DNA from: Vacuolonema iberomarrocanum LEGE 07170
Lineage (GTDB): Bacteria > Cyanobacteriota > Cyanobacteriia > Elainellales > Elainellaceae
DNA: 64,000 nt
Direction of reading: 5' to 3'
NCBI GenBank assembly: GCA_015207365.1
Contig: JADEXA010000029.1
Location: forward strand, 21,295-85,294
This document shows, piece after piece, positions 8,535 through 17,565 of the stretch (position 1 is the stretch's first letter; the number at the start of each line of letters is the position of its first letter). Position numbers and translations under genes: made by a program. Under the pieces are notes generated by a model that made no database searches, was not told the origin of the DNA, and saw only the letters and a program-made list of their open reading frames with translations.

Positions 8535-10532
8535 GTGACTTTTTCCAACGATTCATCGGCCAAATTTGTGCCCCTGCTCAAAGACCCAGAGCGGTTGGAA
8601 GCGCGGTTGAAGGAATTGCCCCAGGAGCCTGGGGTTTACCTGATGCGTGATGGTGCCGACAATATTCTCTACATCGGCAAGTCGCGAAGTTTGCGATCGC
8701 GCGTCCGCTCCTACTTTCGGCAGGATCATAACCGCGAACCCCGGATTGCCATGATGGCAATGCAGGTGGTGGAGATTGAGTTTATCGTTACTGACACCGA
8801 AGCCGAAGCGCTGGCGCTGGAAGCGAATCTGATCAAACAGCACCAGCCCCATTTCAACATTCTGCTGAAAGACGACAAAAAGTATCCCTTTCTCTGCATT
8901 ACCTGGAGCGAGGATTATCCTCGGATTTTTATCACGCGTAAGCGGCGAAAAGGGGGGCGCAATCGCTACTACGGCCCCTATGTTGATGTCGGGACGCTGC
9001 GGCGAACGCTGAACATTGTCAAACGCGTGTTTCCCCTGCGCCAACGCCCCCAACCATTGTTTAAGGATCGCCCTTGCCTCAATTACGACATGGGACGCTG
9101 TCCAGGTGTTTGTCAGCAGCTTATTTCGTCGGAGGATTATCACAAGACGGTGCAGAAGGTAGCGATGATCTTTCAGGGGCGTACCCAGGAATTGGAGGAC
9201 ATCCTCAGGACCCAAATGGAGAAAGCGTCCGAAGATCTTAATTTTGAGACCGCTGCCCGCATTCGCGATCAGTTGCGAGGCATTCGCTCCCTTTCTGCAG
9301 ATCAAAAAGTATCGCTGCCAGATGACACGGTGTCACGCGATGCGATCGCGCTGATGGCAGATGACCATCATGCCTGTGTCCAATTGTTCCAGATTCGGGC
9401 CGGTCGGCTAGTGGGGCGGCTTGGCTTTGTCGCCGATGCCCAGGCCGGAACCCCCGGAGCCATCCTGCAACGAGTTTTGGAAGATCACTACGCCACAGTT
9501 GAGGATATTGAAATTCCCGCTGAAATTTTGGTGCAACATTCCCTACCCGATGTAGATATGCTGACCGCCGCGCTGACAGAACGGCGGGGACGCAAGGTTT
9601 CTATCGACGTGCCCCTGCGCCAGACTAAAGCGGATCTGATCGAGATGGTGGAGCGCAATGCAGGCTACGAGCTAGCGCGCACCCAGCGGTTTGCCGATCG
9701 CAATCAGCAGGCCATGCTCGATCTGGCCGAAATTCTGGATCTCCCCGATCTTCCCCACCGCATTGAAGGGTACGACATTTCCCATATCCAGGGATCCGAT
9801 GCCGTCGGCTCACAGGTCGTCTTCGTCGACGGACTTCCTGCCAAGCAGCACTATCGCCACTACAAAATCAAAAATCCCACGGTACAGACGGGGCACTCCG
9901 ATGATTTTGCTAGCCTTGCCGAGGTGATCCAGCGGCGATTCCGTAAGTATCGCCGCGACGAAGCGATCGATCCTGCGGCATCGACCCGCAAGCGCCCTTC
10001 TGTGCTGGGTGGCGCACAGGATGATTTTCCCGACTTAGTGATGATTGATGGGGGCAAAGGCCAACTATCGGCGGTGGTCGAGGCCCTGCGGGAGATGAAT
10101 TTGCTGGAAGAGGTGAAGGTGATCAGCTTGGCCAAGCAGCGAGAAGAAATCTTTTTGCCAGGGGAATCGCACCCCTTGTCGACCGAAGCTGAGCAACCGG
10201 GGGTGCAACTGTTGCGCCGTCTGCGGGATGAAGCGCACCGTTTTGCCGTTAGCTTTCACCGCAAGCAGCGCACCGAGCGGATGCGGCGATCGCGCCTAGA
10301 AGATATCCCTGGCCTCGGGCTCCATCGTCAAAAACAGCTCCTGGCGCACTTCCGCTCCATCGACTATCTCCGGGAGGCGAGCCCCAAGCAAATTGAGGAA
10401 GTGCCAGGAATTGGTCCCAAAATGGCGCAGCAAATCTACGCTTACTTTCACCCCAACCAAGCCAAAGCAGCGGATCCAGAGCCGTCACAACCCACCGAGG
10501 ACAAAACGGAGGGGAAAGAAGCGATCGCTTAA
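8535..10532 (+). CDS. uvrC: UvrABC excinuclease subunit C
   Basis: UvrC makes both incisions around bulky DNA lesions in nucleotide excision repair. The GIY-YIG nuclease is at the start (PGVYLMRDGADNILYIGKS), a UVR motif that binds UvrB lies near residues 225-260, the RNase H-like second nuclease is in the middle (IEGYDISHIQGSDAVGS; DLVMIDGGKGQL), and helix-hairpin-helix motifs end the protein (IPGLGLHRQKQLL; VPGIGPKMAQQIY). I prefer the GTG at 8535 (665 residues); an upstream TTG at 8505 would add ten cysteine-rich residues unlike the family. The last 30 residues are a charged tail. Confidence 0.93.
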   Translation: MTFSNDSSAKFVPLLKDPERLEARLKELPQEPGVYLMRDGADNILYIGKSRSLRSRVRSYFRQDHNREPRIAMMAMQVVEIEFIVTDTEAEALALEANLIKQHQPHFNILLKDDKKYPFLCITWSEDYPRIFITRKRRKGGRNRYYGPYVDVGTLRRTLNIVKRVFPLRQRPQPLFKDRPCLNYDMGRCPGVCQQLISSEDYHKTVQKVAMIFQGRTQELEDILRTQMEKASEDLNFETAARIRDQLRGIRSLSADQKVSLPDDTVSRDAIALMADDHHACVQLFQIRAGRLVGRLGFVADAQAGTPGAILQRVLEDHYATVEDIEIPAEILVQHSLPDVDMLTAALTERRGRKVSIDVPLRQTKADLIEMVERNAGYELARTQRFADRNQQAMLDLAEILDLPDLPHRIEGYDISHIQGSDAVGSQVVFVDGLPAKQHYRHYKIKNPTVQTGHSDDFASLAEVIQRRFRKYRRDEAIDPAASTRKRPSVLGGAQDDFPDLVMIDGGKGQLSAVVEALREMNLLEEVKVISLAKQREEIFLPGESHPLSTEAEQPGVQLLRRLRDEAHRFAVSFHRKQRTERMRRSRLEDIPGLGLHRQKQLLAHFRSIDYLREASPKQIEEVPGIGPKMAQQIYAYFHPNQAKAADPEPSQPTEDKTEGKEAIA

Positions 10533-10609
10533 CCGTACCTATTTTTTGTGCGGGCGATCGCAACCGACCCTTATCATGAAAGGAGTGGCAACAAAACGTT
10601 ACAAAGACT

Positions 10610-11029
10610 ATGGTAGAAAAAATCCAAAAATCCGACGAAGATTGGCGTCAGCAATTGACCCCCATACAATACAAAGTCACCCGTCAAAAAGGAACCGAGC
10701 GTGCCTTTACGGGGGAATACCACGACAACAAAGCCTCGGGTATTTACAAATGCATCTGCTGTGGGACGCCACTGTTTAGTTCTGAAGCGAAATATGACTC
10801 GGGTACGGGTTGGCCAAGTTTTTGGGCCCCTGTCGAGGCGGACAATGTAGCGTACGAAGAGGATCGCAGCTTGTTCATGCGCCGCGTCGAAGTTCTTTGT
10901 GCAGCCTGTGACGCCCACCTGGGGCATGTGTTTCCCGATGGGCCCAAACCGACAGGACAGCGTTTTTGCATGAATTCGGCTTCCCTTGACTTTGATCCAA
11001 AAGCATCGGAAGACATGGCTAGCTCCTAG
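10610..11029 (+). CDS. msrB: Peptide-methionine (R)-S-oxide reductase
   Basis: The 139-residue enzyme reduces the R epimer of methionine sulfoxide in proteins, an oxidative-damage repair step important in photosynthetic cells. Zinc-binding pairs are Cys48/Cys51 and Cys97/Cys100, and the catalytic cysteine is Cys120 in RFCMNSASL. The GTGWPSFWAPV and HLGHVFPDGP motifs are intact. It starts 77 bp after uvrC on the same strand, has its own AT-rich leader, and is followed by a clear terminator. Confidence 0.95.
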   Translation: MVEKIQKSDEDWRQQLTPIQYKVTRQKGTERAFTGEYHDNKASGIYKCICCGTPLFSSEAKYDSGTGWPSFWAPVEADNVAYEEDRSLFMRRVEVLCAACDAHLGHVFPDGPKPTGQRFCMNSASLDFDPKASEDMASS

Positions 11030-11078
11030 CGCTGACCCTACTCTGTAGCGCCCTGTAGCATCCGCATGAGCTTGCATT

Positions 11079-11116
11079 AAAAGCCCCTGACCTTAGGCCA
11101 GGGGCTTTTGCTTTTG
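11079..11116 (+). terminator. Rho-independent terminator after msrB
   Basis: AAAAGCCCCTG pairs with CAGGGGCTTTT across a nine-base loop, followed by a T-rich run. It lies 50 bp after the msrB stop. Confidence 0.85.
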
Positions 11117-11158
11117 CTGGAATGATGGATGTTTGCTACGTGCGAGGAAGCGATTATG

Positions 11159-11229
11159 GATAATTTTTGAAACCCTTATGGCACAATAGTTTCAAAAATT
11201 ATCTGGTATTGGTTCTCATAGAATTGGCA
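11159..11229. repeat. Family C hairpin repeat
   Basis: The arms GATAATTTTTGAAAC and GTTTCAAAAATTATC flank a diverged loop. They are followed by TGGTATTGGTTCTCATAGAA, which parallels the right flank of the copy at 54374-54475. It lies between msrB and the ferredoxin gene. Confidence 0.65.
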
Positions 11230-11359
11230 TGAGTATCCCGTGCGGAATACTCACCGTCTAGATCATTTTTGCTTGTTGCACATGGGGCCAACGGATTCTA
11301 ACGCTGGAGATTAGCTGAGTGAGGCTCAGAGATGAGAGAGACTCAGGAATGAGCGCAGT

Positions 11360-11845
11360 TTAGGAATCGCTGCTTTGGGCAAAATAGCCCCCAATGTTGA
11401 AGTCCGCCGTATCGGCGATTTGCCTCATCATAGAGCGAGTGATGAGCTTACCTTCTTCTACCAACACCTGACCCGTGATGGGGTGCAACAGGTTTTGTTC
11501 GGCCCGACGCCCAATCAAAACCTCGATATCTTGCAGCGAGTTGATGTACATACCAGGGGGCAGCTCAACAACAACGCCATCCCCCATAACGCGTGCCTGA
11601 CAGGCGAGGCGCGAATTGGTTTTGCAGGTGGTAATGACCTCTAGGGTTCGCTTTTCTCGACGGTTAACGGGCGTCAGTTGTTCCATCCCATCTTGTACGT
11701 AGACATGGCAGGTGGCACACATACCGCGCCCACCGCATTCTCGTAACACATCTAGATCCTTATTAATGAGGATCGACAGCAAACTGCCATTGGTTTCAAT
11801 GGCAGTTTGCTGATTGATGGGTTGCAGTTGGACGATTTTGGCCAT
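11360..11845 (-). CDS. 2Fe-2S ferredoxin (CX5CX2C type) with C-terminal extension
   Basis: The 161-residue protein carries a 2Fe-2S domain with Cys37, Cys43, Cys46 and Cys82 (ECGGRGMCATC ... LACQA). The spacing CX5CX2CX35C is that of adrenodoxin/Isc-type rather than plant-type photosynthetic ferredoxins (CX4C). A C-terminal part of about 75 residues has no recognised fold. The ATG at 11845 has AGGAGA upstream and lies 25 bp after the preceding gene, with which it probably forms an operon. It probably transfers electrons; the partner is unknown. Confidence 0.85.
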   Translation of the reverse strand: MAKIVQLQPINQQTAIETNGSLLSILINKDLDVLRECGGRGMCATCHVYVQDGMEQLTPVNRREKRTLEVITTCKTNSRLACQARVMGDGVVVELPPGMYINSLQDIEVLIGRRAEQNLLHPITGQVLVEEGKLITRSMMRQIADTADFNIGGYFAQSSDS

Positions 11846-11870
11846 GAAAATTTTCTCCTGGGGTGTAAGC

Positions 11871-12806
11871 CTAGTCTGTAGACAACAAAGCTCGCAAGTT
11901 CTCATCAACGACGCTTTGCTGCACTAAATTGCTGAAATCTCGAATAACTTTGGAGCACCGGCTGATGAAGGCTGCAATCCATGCGCGGACCCATTGCTGT
12001 TGTTCCTCGGACAGAGGCTGGGTGGCGGCAGAGGGGGTGGCGGCTTGAAAGCTAAATTGAGCAGACCGATCGATTTGAAATTGGCTGAGCCAATCTTCAT
12101 CAGGCCGTGTGGACTTCCAGTAGTTGGCCACCACCGTATTGCCGAGATAATGAGTTGCGATTTGGCTCATTTGGCTGAGGAACGTCGCGATATCCTTGGC
12201 ATGAAGGCTGAGGGACGGTGTGGGTGGGGCAGATGTAGGTTCCGACTGGGGGAAGGCCGGGGCGGGTATATCGGGGGAATCGGCTAAGGGGGGAAATGGC
12301 GTCGTGGACGGATCTGTATGCCCATTACGGGTGGCAGGATCAGGTTTAGGCCGCGTGACGGACGGCTCTGAATGGGTGCCTAGAGGCGCTGATGGCGGGG
12401 CAGATTGCGCCCAATTATTTTGGCTTGTGACCGTTAGGTTACCCGCAAATAGTCGGAAGGTAGCGATCGCATTTGCCGCATCTTCTTGCAATTCGGAGCA
12501 CAGCACATTTATGACATGGTGATAGTCAGGCGGCACCAATTGCTCGCCCGTCAGAACCAAAAGAATAATGCCGTGTTGCAATTTGTAAATAAAAACCTGA
12601 TGCCCGACAAATTGAAATTCAAATGTCCCAAATGAATTGGGGGTGGTATCAACCACCTGTTGAATTCCCTGGGCAAGCGCTTCTTTCTGCTGGAAGTTGA
12701 GCGTCTGATCAACCCCAAAAAAATAGGGGCGCGATCGCCCGTCCATCAGAGCAACACCCGCAATTCCTGGTAAATTCAGAAAATCCTGGATAATCTCCCG
12801 CTTCAT
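11871..12806 (-). CDS. Roadblock/LC7-like N-terminal protein, function unknown
   Basis: The first 120 or so residues of this 311-residue protein (IIQDFLNLPGIAGVALMDGR...FEFQFVGHQVFIYKL...ILLVLTGEQL) look like the alternating strand-helix pattern of Roadblock/LC7 domains, which often regulate small GTPases. A Pro/Ser/Thr-rich linker (about 130-205) follows, then a second helical domain ending in FSNLVQQSVVDENLRALL. I do not recognise the C-terminal domain. It is immediately upstream of, and probably cotranscribed with, the 2Fe-2S ferredoxin gene, which could mean a redox-linked signalling pair; that is an inference. Confidence 0.55.
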   Translation of the reverse strand: MKREIIQDFLNLPGIAGVALMDGRSRPYFFGVDQTLNFQQKEALAQGIQQVVDTTPNSFGTFEFQFVGHQVFIYKLQHGIILLVLTGEQLVPPDYHHVINVLCSELQEDAANAIATFRLFAGNLTVTSQNNWAQSAPPSAPLGTHSEPSVTRPKPDPATRNGHTDPSTTPFPPLADSPDIPAPAFPQSEPTSAPPTPSLSLHAKDIATFLSQMSQIATHYLGNTVVANYWKSTRPDEDWLSQFQIDRSAQFSFQAATPSAATQPLSEEQQQWVRAWIAAFISRCSKVIRDFSNLVQQSVVDENLRALLSTD

Positions 12807-13234
12807 AAGATGCTCTAATACGTAGATAATGCGGATCGTAGGGAGAAATTATCGACCAACTTCACTGTAGATACACACCTACTTGCTTCAATTATCCCTC
12901 TGAAAGTCTGATACTGTCCCAATTTTTGCGGATTTACATCAAGTTAAGCGATTAGTCATAGACCGTTAACAAGCAAGCTCCGTTGTCAAACGTACCCATT
13001 TTTCCCCAGGATGTTTTGCAGTCGCAGAAAATACGTTGACAAAACTTTGGAAAAAGTGTGCCATGTTGCAGTCTAGGATCACTGCCATGTGACTCGACGG
13101 ATCTTGCTAGAGTTTTGATCGGTATGCGCGATCAACGTCCTTTCTCGCTTTTTCTGACGGTGGTTCATCGAAACCGGATACTTTTGGGGTAGCTGTTTTC
13201 TCTCCGAAATCTCACTTTTCTCGGACTTACACTT
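12807..13234. other. Divergent promoter region upstream of rbcR
   Basis: This 428-bp gap separates the Roadblock-like gene and rbcR. A perfect TTGACA lies at 13036-13041 on the + strand, but no good -10 is found at standard spacing. RbcR-type regulators often autoregulate from such divergent gaps. No gene or repeat was seen. Confidence 0.4.
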
Positions 13235-14287
13235 ATGTCTGACCTTCCATTTACCCTCGATCAACTTCGCATCCTCAAGGCGATCGCCGCTGAAGGGAGC
13301 TTCAAACGAGCGGCAGATAGCTTGTATGTGTCGCAACCAGCGGTGAGCTTGCAGGTGCAAAACCTGGAGCGTCAGCTAGATGTGCCACTGTTTGATCGAG
13401 GTGGGCGACGGGCACAGTTGACCGAAGCTGGGCACTTGCTGCTACGCTATGGCGATCGCATCTTGTCTCTATGCGAAGAAACCTGCCGCGCCCTCGAAGA
13501 CTTGCAAAACCTTCAGGGCGGCACGCTGATTGTCGGAGCTAGCCAAACGACTGGAACGTATCTGTTACCCCGAATGATTGGGCTATTTCGCCATCGCTAT
13601 CCCGAAGTCGCGGTGCAGCTCCATGTCCATTCCACCCGTCGTACAGCGTGGAGCGTTTCCAACGGACAGGTAGATCTAGCCATTATTGGCGGTGAGGTTC
13701 CGCCAGAGCTGCAGGAGTCCCTCAATATCACACCCTATGCCGAAGATGAGCTGGCGCTGATCCTGTCACCCTCCCATGCTCTGGCTCGCCATGGCACCAT
13801 TCAAAAAGAAGACCTTTACAAACTTCAGTTCATCACGCTGGATTCTCAATCCACCATCCGCAAGGTGATTGAGCAGGTATTGACGCGATCGGGCATTGAA
13901 ACTCGCCGCATCAAGGTTGAGATGGAACTAAACTCTATCGAGGCGATCAAAAATGCCGTGCAGTCTGGATTGGGGGCGGCATTCGTTTCGATTTCGGCGA
14001 TCGAAAAAGAATTGCAAATGGGGATTCTGCGCCGGATTCGGATTGAAGATGTGGTCGTCAACCGCACGCTATCGGTGATTGTGAATCCAACGCGATATCG
14101 GTCTAAGGCCGCTCACGCATTCATGGAAGAAATTTTGCCGCAGTTTAGTTTGTATAAAAATCAAGTCATGGGTAAGACCGAAGGTGAGAAAGCATCTGCA
14201 GCTTCAGATTCGGCTTCACCCAACGTTGAGGGGCAAAATCTCACCTCGTTGGATGAGGGTAAACCTGTCTCCGTTGAAACGAATTGA
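13235..14287 (+). CDS. rbcR: LysR-type regulator RbcR (Ycf30 family)
   Basis: The 350-residue protein opens with FTLDQLRILKAIAAEGSFKR, the winged-helix N-terminus very strongly conserved in cyanobacterial and plastid RbcR/Ycf30, followed by ADSLYVSQPAVS. The effector domain contains GASQTTGTYLLPRMIGLFRH and HVHSTRRTAWSVSNGQVDLA. Members of this family control RuBisCO and other carbon-fixation genes in response to metabolites. The last 40 residues are a disordered Ser/Glu-rich tail. The neighbours are not carbon-fixation genes, so it acts in trans. Confidence 0.9.
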   Translation: MSDLPFTLDQLRILKAIAAEGSFKRAADSLYVSQPAVSLQVQNLERQLDVPLFDRGGRRAQLTEAGHLLLRYGDRILSLCEETCRALEDLQNLQGGTLIVGASQTTGTYLLPRMIGLFRHRYPEVAVQLHVHSTRRTAWSVSNGQVDLAIIGGEVPPELQESLNITPYAEDELALILSPSHALARHGTIQKEDLYKLQFITLDSQSTIRKVIEQVLTRSGIETRRIKVEMELNSIEAIKNAVQSGLGAAFVSISAIEKELQMGILRRIRIEDVVVNRTLSVIVNPTRYRSKAAHAFMEEILPQFSLYKNQVMGKTEGEKASAASDSASPNVEGQNLTSLDEGKPVSVETN

Positions 14288-14606
14288 GCTATATGCTTTG
14301 CTCGAAAATTAATAGGATGTATCCTAATCAGCAACAACGAACAACTCATGCCCCTTGCCACGTACTGAGGTAGTTTTTGAAGAAGGAATAGACCGGCTAT
14401 AGAAGGTTGTTCGCGCAGCGTCACGCTCTTTCATCGGGTCATACTGCGAGCAATTTCCTGCCGCGCTATCCAATGCCTATCGGGGAAATGACGCCGAAGA
14501 GTGGATAGGCTGTTCGGGCGAGGTTTCGTACGGAGGTTTGATGCGAGGGTGACCGTTTCAGCGTATTCTGAGGAAGAGACATCAAGGAATGTAACGGTGC
14601 GGCATC

Positions 14607-15719
14607 ATGGTGGAACGTCCAATTAAAAAGGCCGAGTGGCAGGCGCGCAAGGCAGCAGAGCAGGCAGAAGGCTCAGAAGGGGCAGAAGGCCAAGATAATA
14701 ACCGCGAGAAACGGGGTGGACGGGGCGATCGCTCTCAAAACCGCAAGCGCGATCGCCGCAAAGGTGGACGGGATCAGGACGACGAGCGTAGACCTCCAGC
14801 GAATCCAGCCTTGATGAAAGGGCCGAAGCCGGGTCAGAAGAAAGAAGCACCTATCCTTGTCGAAGAGCCGACCGTTGAAGCAACGGATACCCCAACGGAT
14901 GCACCGCTAGAGACCCCAGAAATTGCAACAGATGCTCCCGATGTAACCCCAGTAGCAACCGAGCCACCAGAAGAATCAGCAGCTGAAACGCCAGAAGTTG
15001 CAACGGATGCTCCCGATGTTCCTCCCGTAGCAACTGAGCCAGCGGCAGAACCAGCGGCTGAAACGCCGGAAGTTGCAACGGATGCTCCCGATGCAACCCC
15101 AGCGGAGCCAACGGTTGAACCAACTGTCGAAGCCTCAGATACACCGGAGATTACTCCGGATGATCCGGATGCGACTCCAGCAACGACAGAGCCAGCGACC
15201 GAACCAGCGGCTGAAACGCCAGTCGATGCAGAGGTGAAGCCTGCGGAGTCTTCTCCTGCTGAAGCCATTGCCGCTCAGGAGATGCCGCCCACTGAGCCAC
15301 CGGCTGAACCTGTGATCCAAGAACCAATTGTTACCCAGATAGCGGAACCGGCTCCAACACCAGAAGCGAATGAAGCGATCGCCGCCCCCTCCCTATCGTC
15401 TGAAGGGCTGGAGGCATCCGTGAGTGCGGAGGCTGCGGCTGCCGGTGGAGAGGCGATCTCTGGAGCACCCGTTTCCACTGAGGTTGAGCCAGAATCGGTT
15501 GCCCCAGAAGTGGCTGCGATCGCTGATACGGCTCCTGATGTCAGCAGCGAAGAGGTTGCAAATGTGCCAGCGGATAGTGAGCTGCAGACTGTTCCTGAAG
15601 CCGCTGTGGATCCGGCAACCGAACCCGCTGTTTCGACCGAAACGACTACCCTCGCTAGTGAAGCGACCCCAGTAGACACAGCGGATGTGACTGAAGATAT
15701 GGAACCCGACGTGAGCTAA
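14607..15719 (+). CDS. Low-complexity Thr/Pro/Glu/Ala repeat protein
   Basis: Residues 1-80 of this 370-residue protein are highly charged and basic (NREKRGGRGDRSQNRKRDRR), suggesting nucleic-acid binding. The remainder is acidic and almost without hydrophobic core, with imperfect tandem copies of ETPEVATDAPDVTPVATEP between about 100 and 215. There is no signal peptide, membrane segment or known fold. I do not recognise a family. The opposite strand is also open over this stretch, which reflects the codon pattern rather than a second gene. It is probably a real disordered protein: it has consistent HIP1-containing coding sequence and an ATG. Confidence 0.6.
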   Translation: MVERPIKKAEWQARKAAEQAEGSEGAEGQDNNREKRGGRGDRSQNRKRDRRKGGRDQDDERRPPANPALMKGPKPGQKKEAPILVEEPTVEATDTPTDAPLETPEIATDAPDVTPVATEPPEESAAETPEVATDAPDVPPVATEPAAEPAAETPEVATDAPDATPAEPTVEPTVEASDTPEITPDDPDATPATTEPATEPAAETPVDAEVKPAESSPAEAIAAQEMPPTEPPAEPVIQEPIVTQIAEPAPTPEANEAIAAPSLSSEGLEASVSAEAAAAGGEAISGAPVSTEVEPESVAPEVAAIADTAPDVSSEEVANVPADSELQTVPEAAVDPATEPAVSTETTTLASEATPVDTADVTEDMEPDVS

Positions 15720-15988
15720 CGGTTTACCCCATTTGCTTCTGCTTTATCTGTTTCGGCTTTACGAGAAATAGCATCGCCGCAACAGCAAGAAGTTTAAGAA
15801 GTTCTGCTTTGGATGGAATGTTGCCCAGTGTGGGGAGTATGTTGAGGATTGAGCGAGGCTTGGAAAACGCCTTACGCCCAACCGTTAGCTTCGCCCTGGA
15901 TAGAGTAATGTGTGCTCCTTAAGATCCGTTTGTACTTCTCTCGAAGCCATTTGGGAGAAACCTTTGTTTACTCAATGCTTTCTGTGTC

Positions 15989-16405
15989 ATGACGACGTCT
16001 TCTTTTGCCTCCCTCGCCGATGCCGAGCGTTTCCTCAAGCAATTTGACTGCCTTAGCCCAGATGAGGCGCAGGCAGTGGATTATGCTCCGATTCGTGCAG
16101 CCTTGGCGATCGCCACAGAGCAGTCGGATTATCAGATGCTTGGCGTTTGTGCTGGCTCTCTGGAGCAAGGACGGCAAGCGCTCCTAAGCTATGCCAAAGC
16201 ACTGGGCTATGTCCCACCAGAGCCCCAGTTTGATCCGGTGGATGGGGCCGTTTACATCAAGTTCAACCCTCGCTCTGGCCTATGCTATGCCAAGAGTTAC
16301 GACGGCCACCATCGAGGTGTCCTGGTATCCTGCCAGGCCGATTTTAGTGATAGGCATAGCCAAATGTATGGCCACCTGCCCCTTGATTTGTTTGATGCGA
16401 CTTAG
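15989..16405 (+). CDS. DUF1824 family protein
   Basis: The 138-residue protein matches the cyanobacterial DUF1824 family in length and in the conserved stretch GAVYIKFNPRSGLCYAKSY, followed by GHHRGVLVSCQA. The family's function is unknown. The protein is soluble, with no signal peptide. It lies 44 bp upstream of an RluD-type pseudouridine synthase on the same strand and may be cotranscribed with it. Confidence 0.8.
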   Translation: MTTSSFASLADAERFLKQFDCLSPDEAQAVDYAPIRAALAIATEQSDYQMLGVCAGSLEQGRQALLSYAKALGYVPPEPQFDPVDGAVYIKFNPRSGLCYAKSYDGHHRGVLVSCQADFSDRHSQMYGHLPLDLFDAT

Positions 16406-16449
16406 GGTAGGAAAGGTAGGATTGCGCCCATATTTTTCTGGAACATGTT

Positions 16450-17436
16450 TTGAATGTCGAAGATAGGACGGATGGTACAGCCAATCAACAGCATGGGCTG
16501 TCGAATGAATCCGTCATTGTATTGCAGGTGGAGCAGGGCGGCGATCGCCTGGATCGTTGGATTGCCGACCAGTTGCCCGACCTCTCGCGGGCTCGTATCC
16601 AGAAGCTGATCGAGCAGGGGCAGGTGACGCGCAACGGTCAGGTGTGCCAGTCCAAGAAAGATACTGTGCAGGTCGGCGATCGCATCCACCTCACCATTCC
16701 TGATGCGACTCCGCTGGATCTGCCGGCCCAGAAGATTCCGCTGGATGTGCTATACGAAGACGATGATGTTTTGATCCTCAATAAACCTGCAGGTTTGGTG
16801 GTGCATCCTGCTCCAGGGCATGAAGACGGTACGTTGGTAAATGCCATCCTGGCTCACTGCCCCAATCTTCAGGGGGTGGGGGGTGTGCAGCGACCCGGTA
16901 TTGTGCATCGATTGGACAAAGATACCAGCGGGGCGATCGCCATTGCCAAAACCGACCATGCGCATCATCATCTGCAAGCCCAGTTCAAAGCAAAAACGGC
17001 GCGTCGAACCTATCTTGCTGTAGTGCATGGCGCACCCACGGCTGATACGGGAATGGTCGATCAACCCATCGGGCGGCATCCAGGCGATCGCAAGAAAATG
17101 GCGGTGGTTTCGCCCCCCGCAACCGGTCGGTCGGCCATCACGCACTGGCAGGTGCAGCAGCGGATGGGTAACTATAGCCTGCTGCAATTTGGGCTAGAAA
17201 CAGGGCGCACCCACCAAATCCGCGTCCATTGTGCGTTTATTGGGTATCCCATCGTCGGTGATCCAGTTTACGGTTCCCGGCGTTCGGTGGGTGTAAATTT
17301 GCCAGGTCAGGCGCTCCATGCCTGGAAGCTCCGCCTCCAGCACCCCCGTAGCGAGGAGTGGATTGAGGCGATCGCTCCGCTGCCAGACTATTTCCAGACC
17401 CTTATCCGTGTGCTGGAACAACGGGCCTCGCAGTAA
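16450..17436 (+). CDS. RluD-type 23S rRNA pseudouridine synthase
   Basis: The 328-residue enzyme has an N-terminal S4 domain (LDRWIADQLPDLSRARIQKL) and a catalytic RluA-family domain with the signature GIVHRLDKDTSG, whose aspartate attacks uridine. The C-terminal RTHQIRVH motif is present. RluD-type enzymes modify helix 69 of 23S rRNA, but the family also includes RluC/RluA specificities, so the exact target is uncertain. The only upstream start in frame is TTG at 16450, so the true start may be a little further in. A large palindrome follows the stop. Confidence 0.9.
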   Translation: MNVEDRTDGTANQQHGLSNESVIVLQVEQGGDRLDRWIADQLPDLSRARIQKLIEQGQVTRNGQVCQSKKDTVQVGDRIHLTIPDATPLDLPAQKIPLDVLYEDDDVLILNKPAGLVVHPAPGHEDGTLVNAILAHCPNLQGVGGVQRPGIVHRLDKDTSGAIAIAKTDHAHHHLQAQFKAKTARRTYLAVVHGAPTADTGMVDQPIGRHPGDRKKMAVVSPPATGRSAITHWQVQQRMGNYSLLQFGLETGRTHQIRVHCAFIGYPIVGDPVYGSRRSVGVNLPGQALHAWKLRLQHPRSEEWIEAIAPLPDYFQTLIRVLEQRASQ

Positions 17437-17446
17437 GTGGGGCTCG

Positions 17447-17548
17447 TATCAAATCCGGTTAAATAGCCGTAAAACCCAAATATCGTTTGTGCCCGCTGCT
17501 TTGCAGCGGGCACAAACGATATTTGGGTTCTTCAACCGGATTTGATAT
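17447..17548. repeat. Family B long palindrome, copy 2 (inverted)
   Basis: The ends TATCAAATCCGGTT and AACCGGATTTGATA are the same as in copy 1 (435-537), but the whole element is flipped. Its stem CCCAAATATCG...GTGCCCGCTGC differs from copy 1 at two positions, each matched by a compensating change in the other arm. It lies between convergent genes and may also terminate transcription. Confidence 0.88.
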
Positions 17549-17565
17549 AAGTGTCTAGTGTCTGA

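Noticed and set aside
14834..15320. Long open frames antisense to the Thr/Pro/Glu-rich protein
   Set aside because: They mirror the low-complexity codon pattern of the + strand gene and give Ser/Gly/Val-rich nonsense without a start signal.
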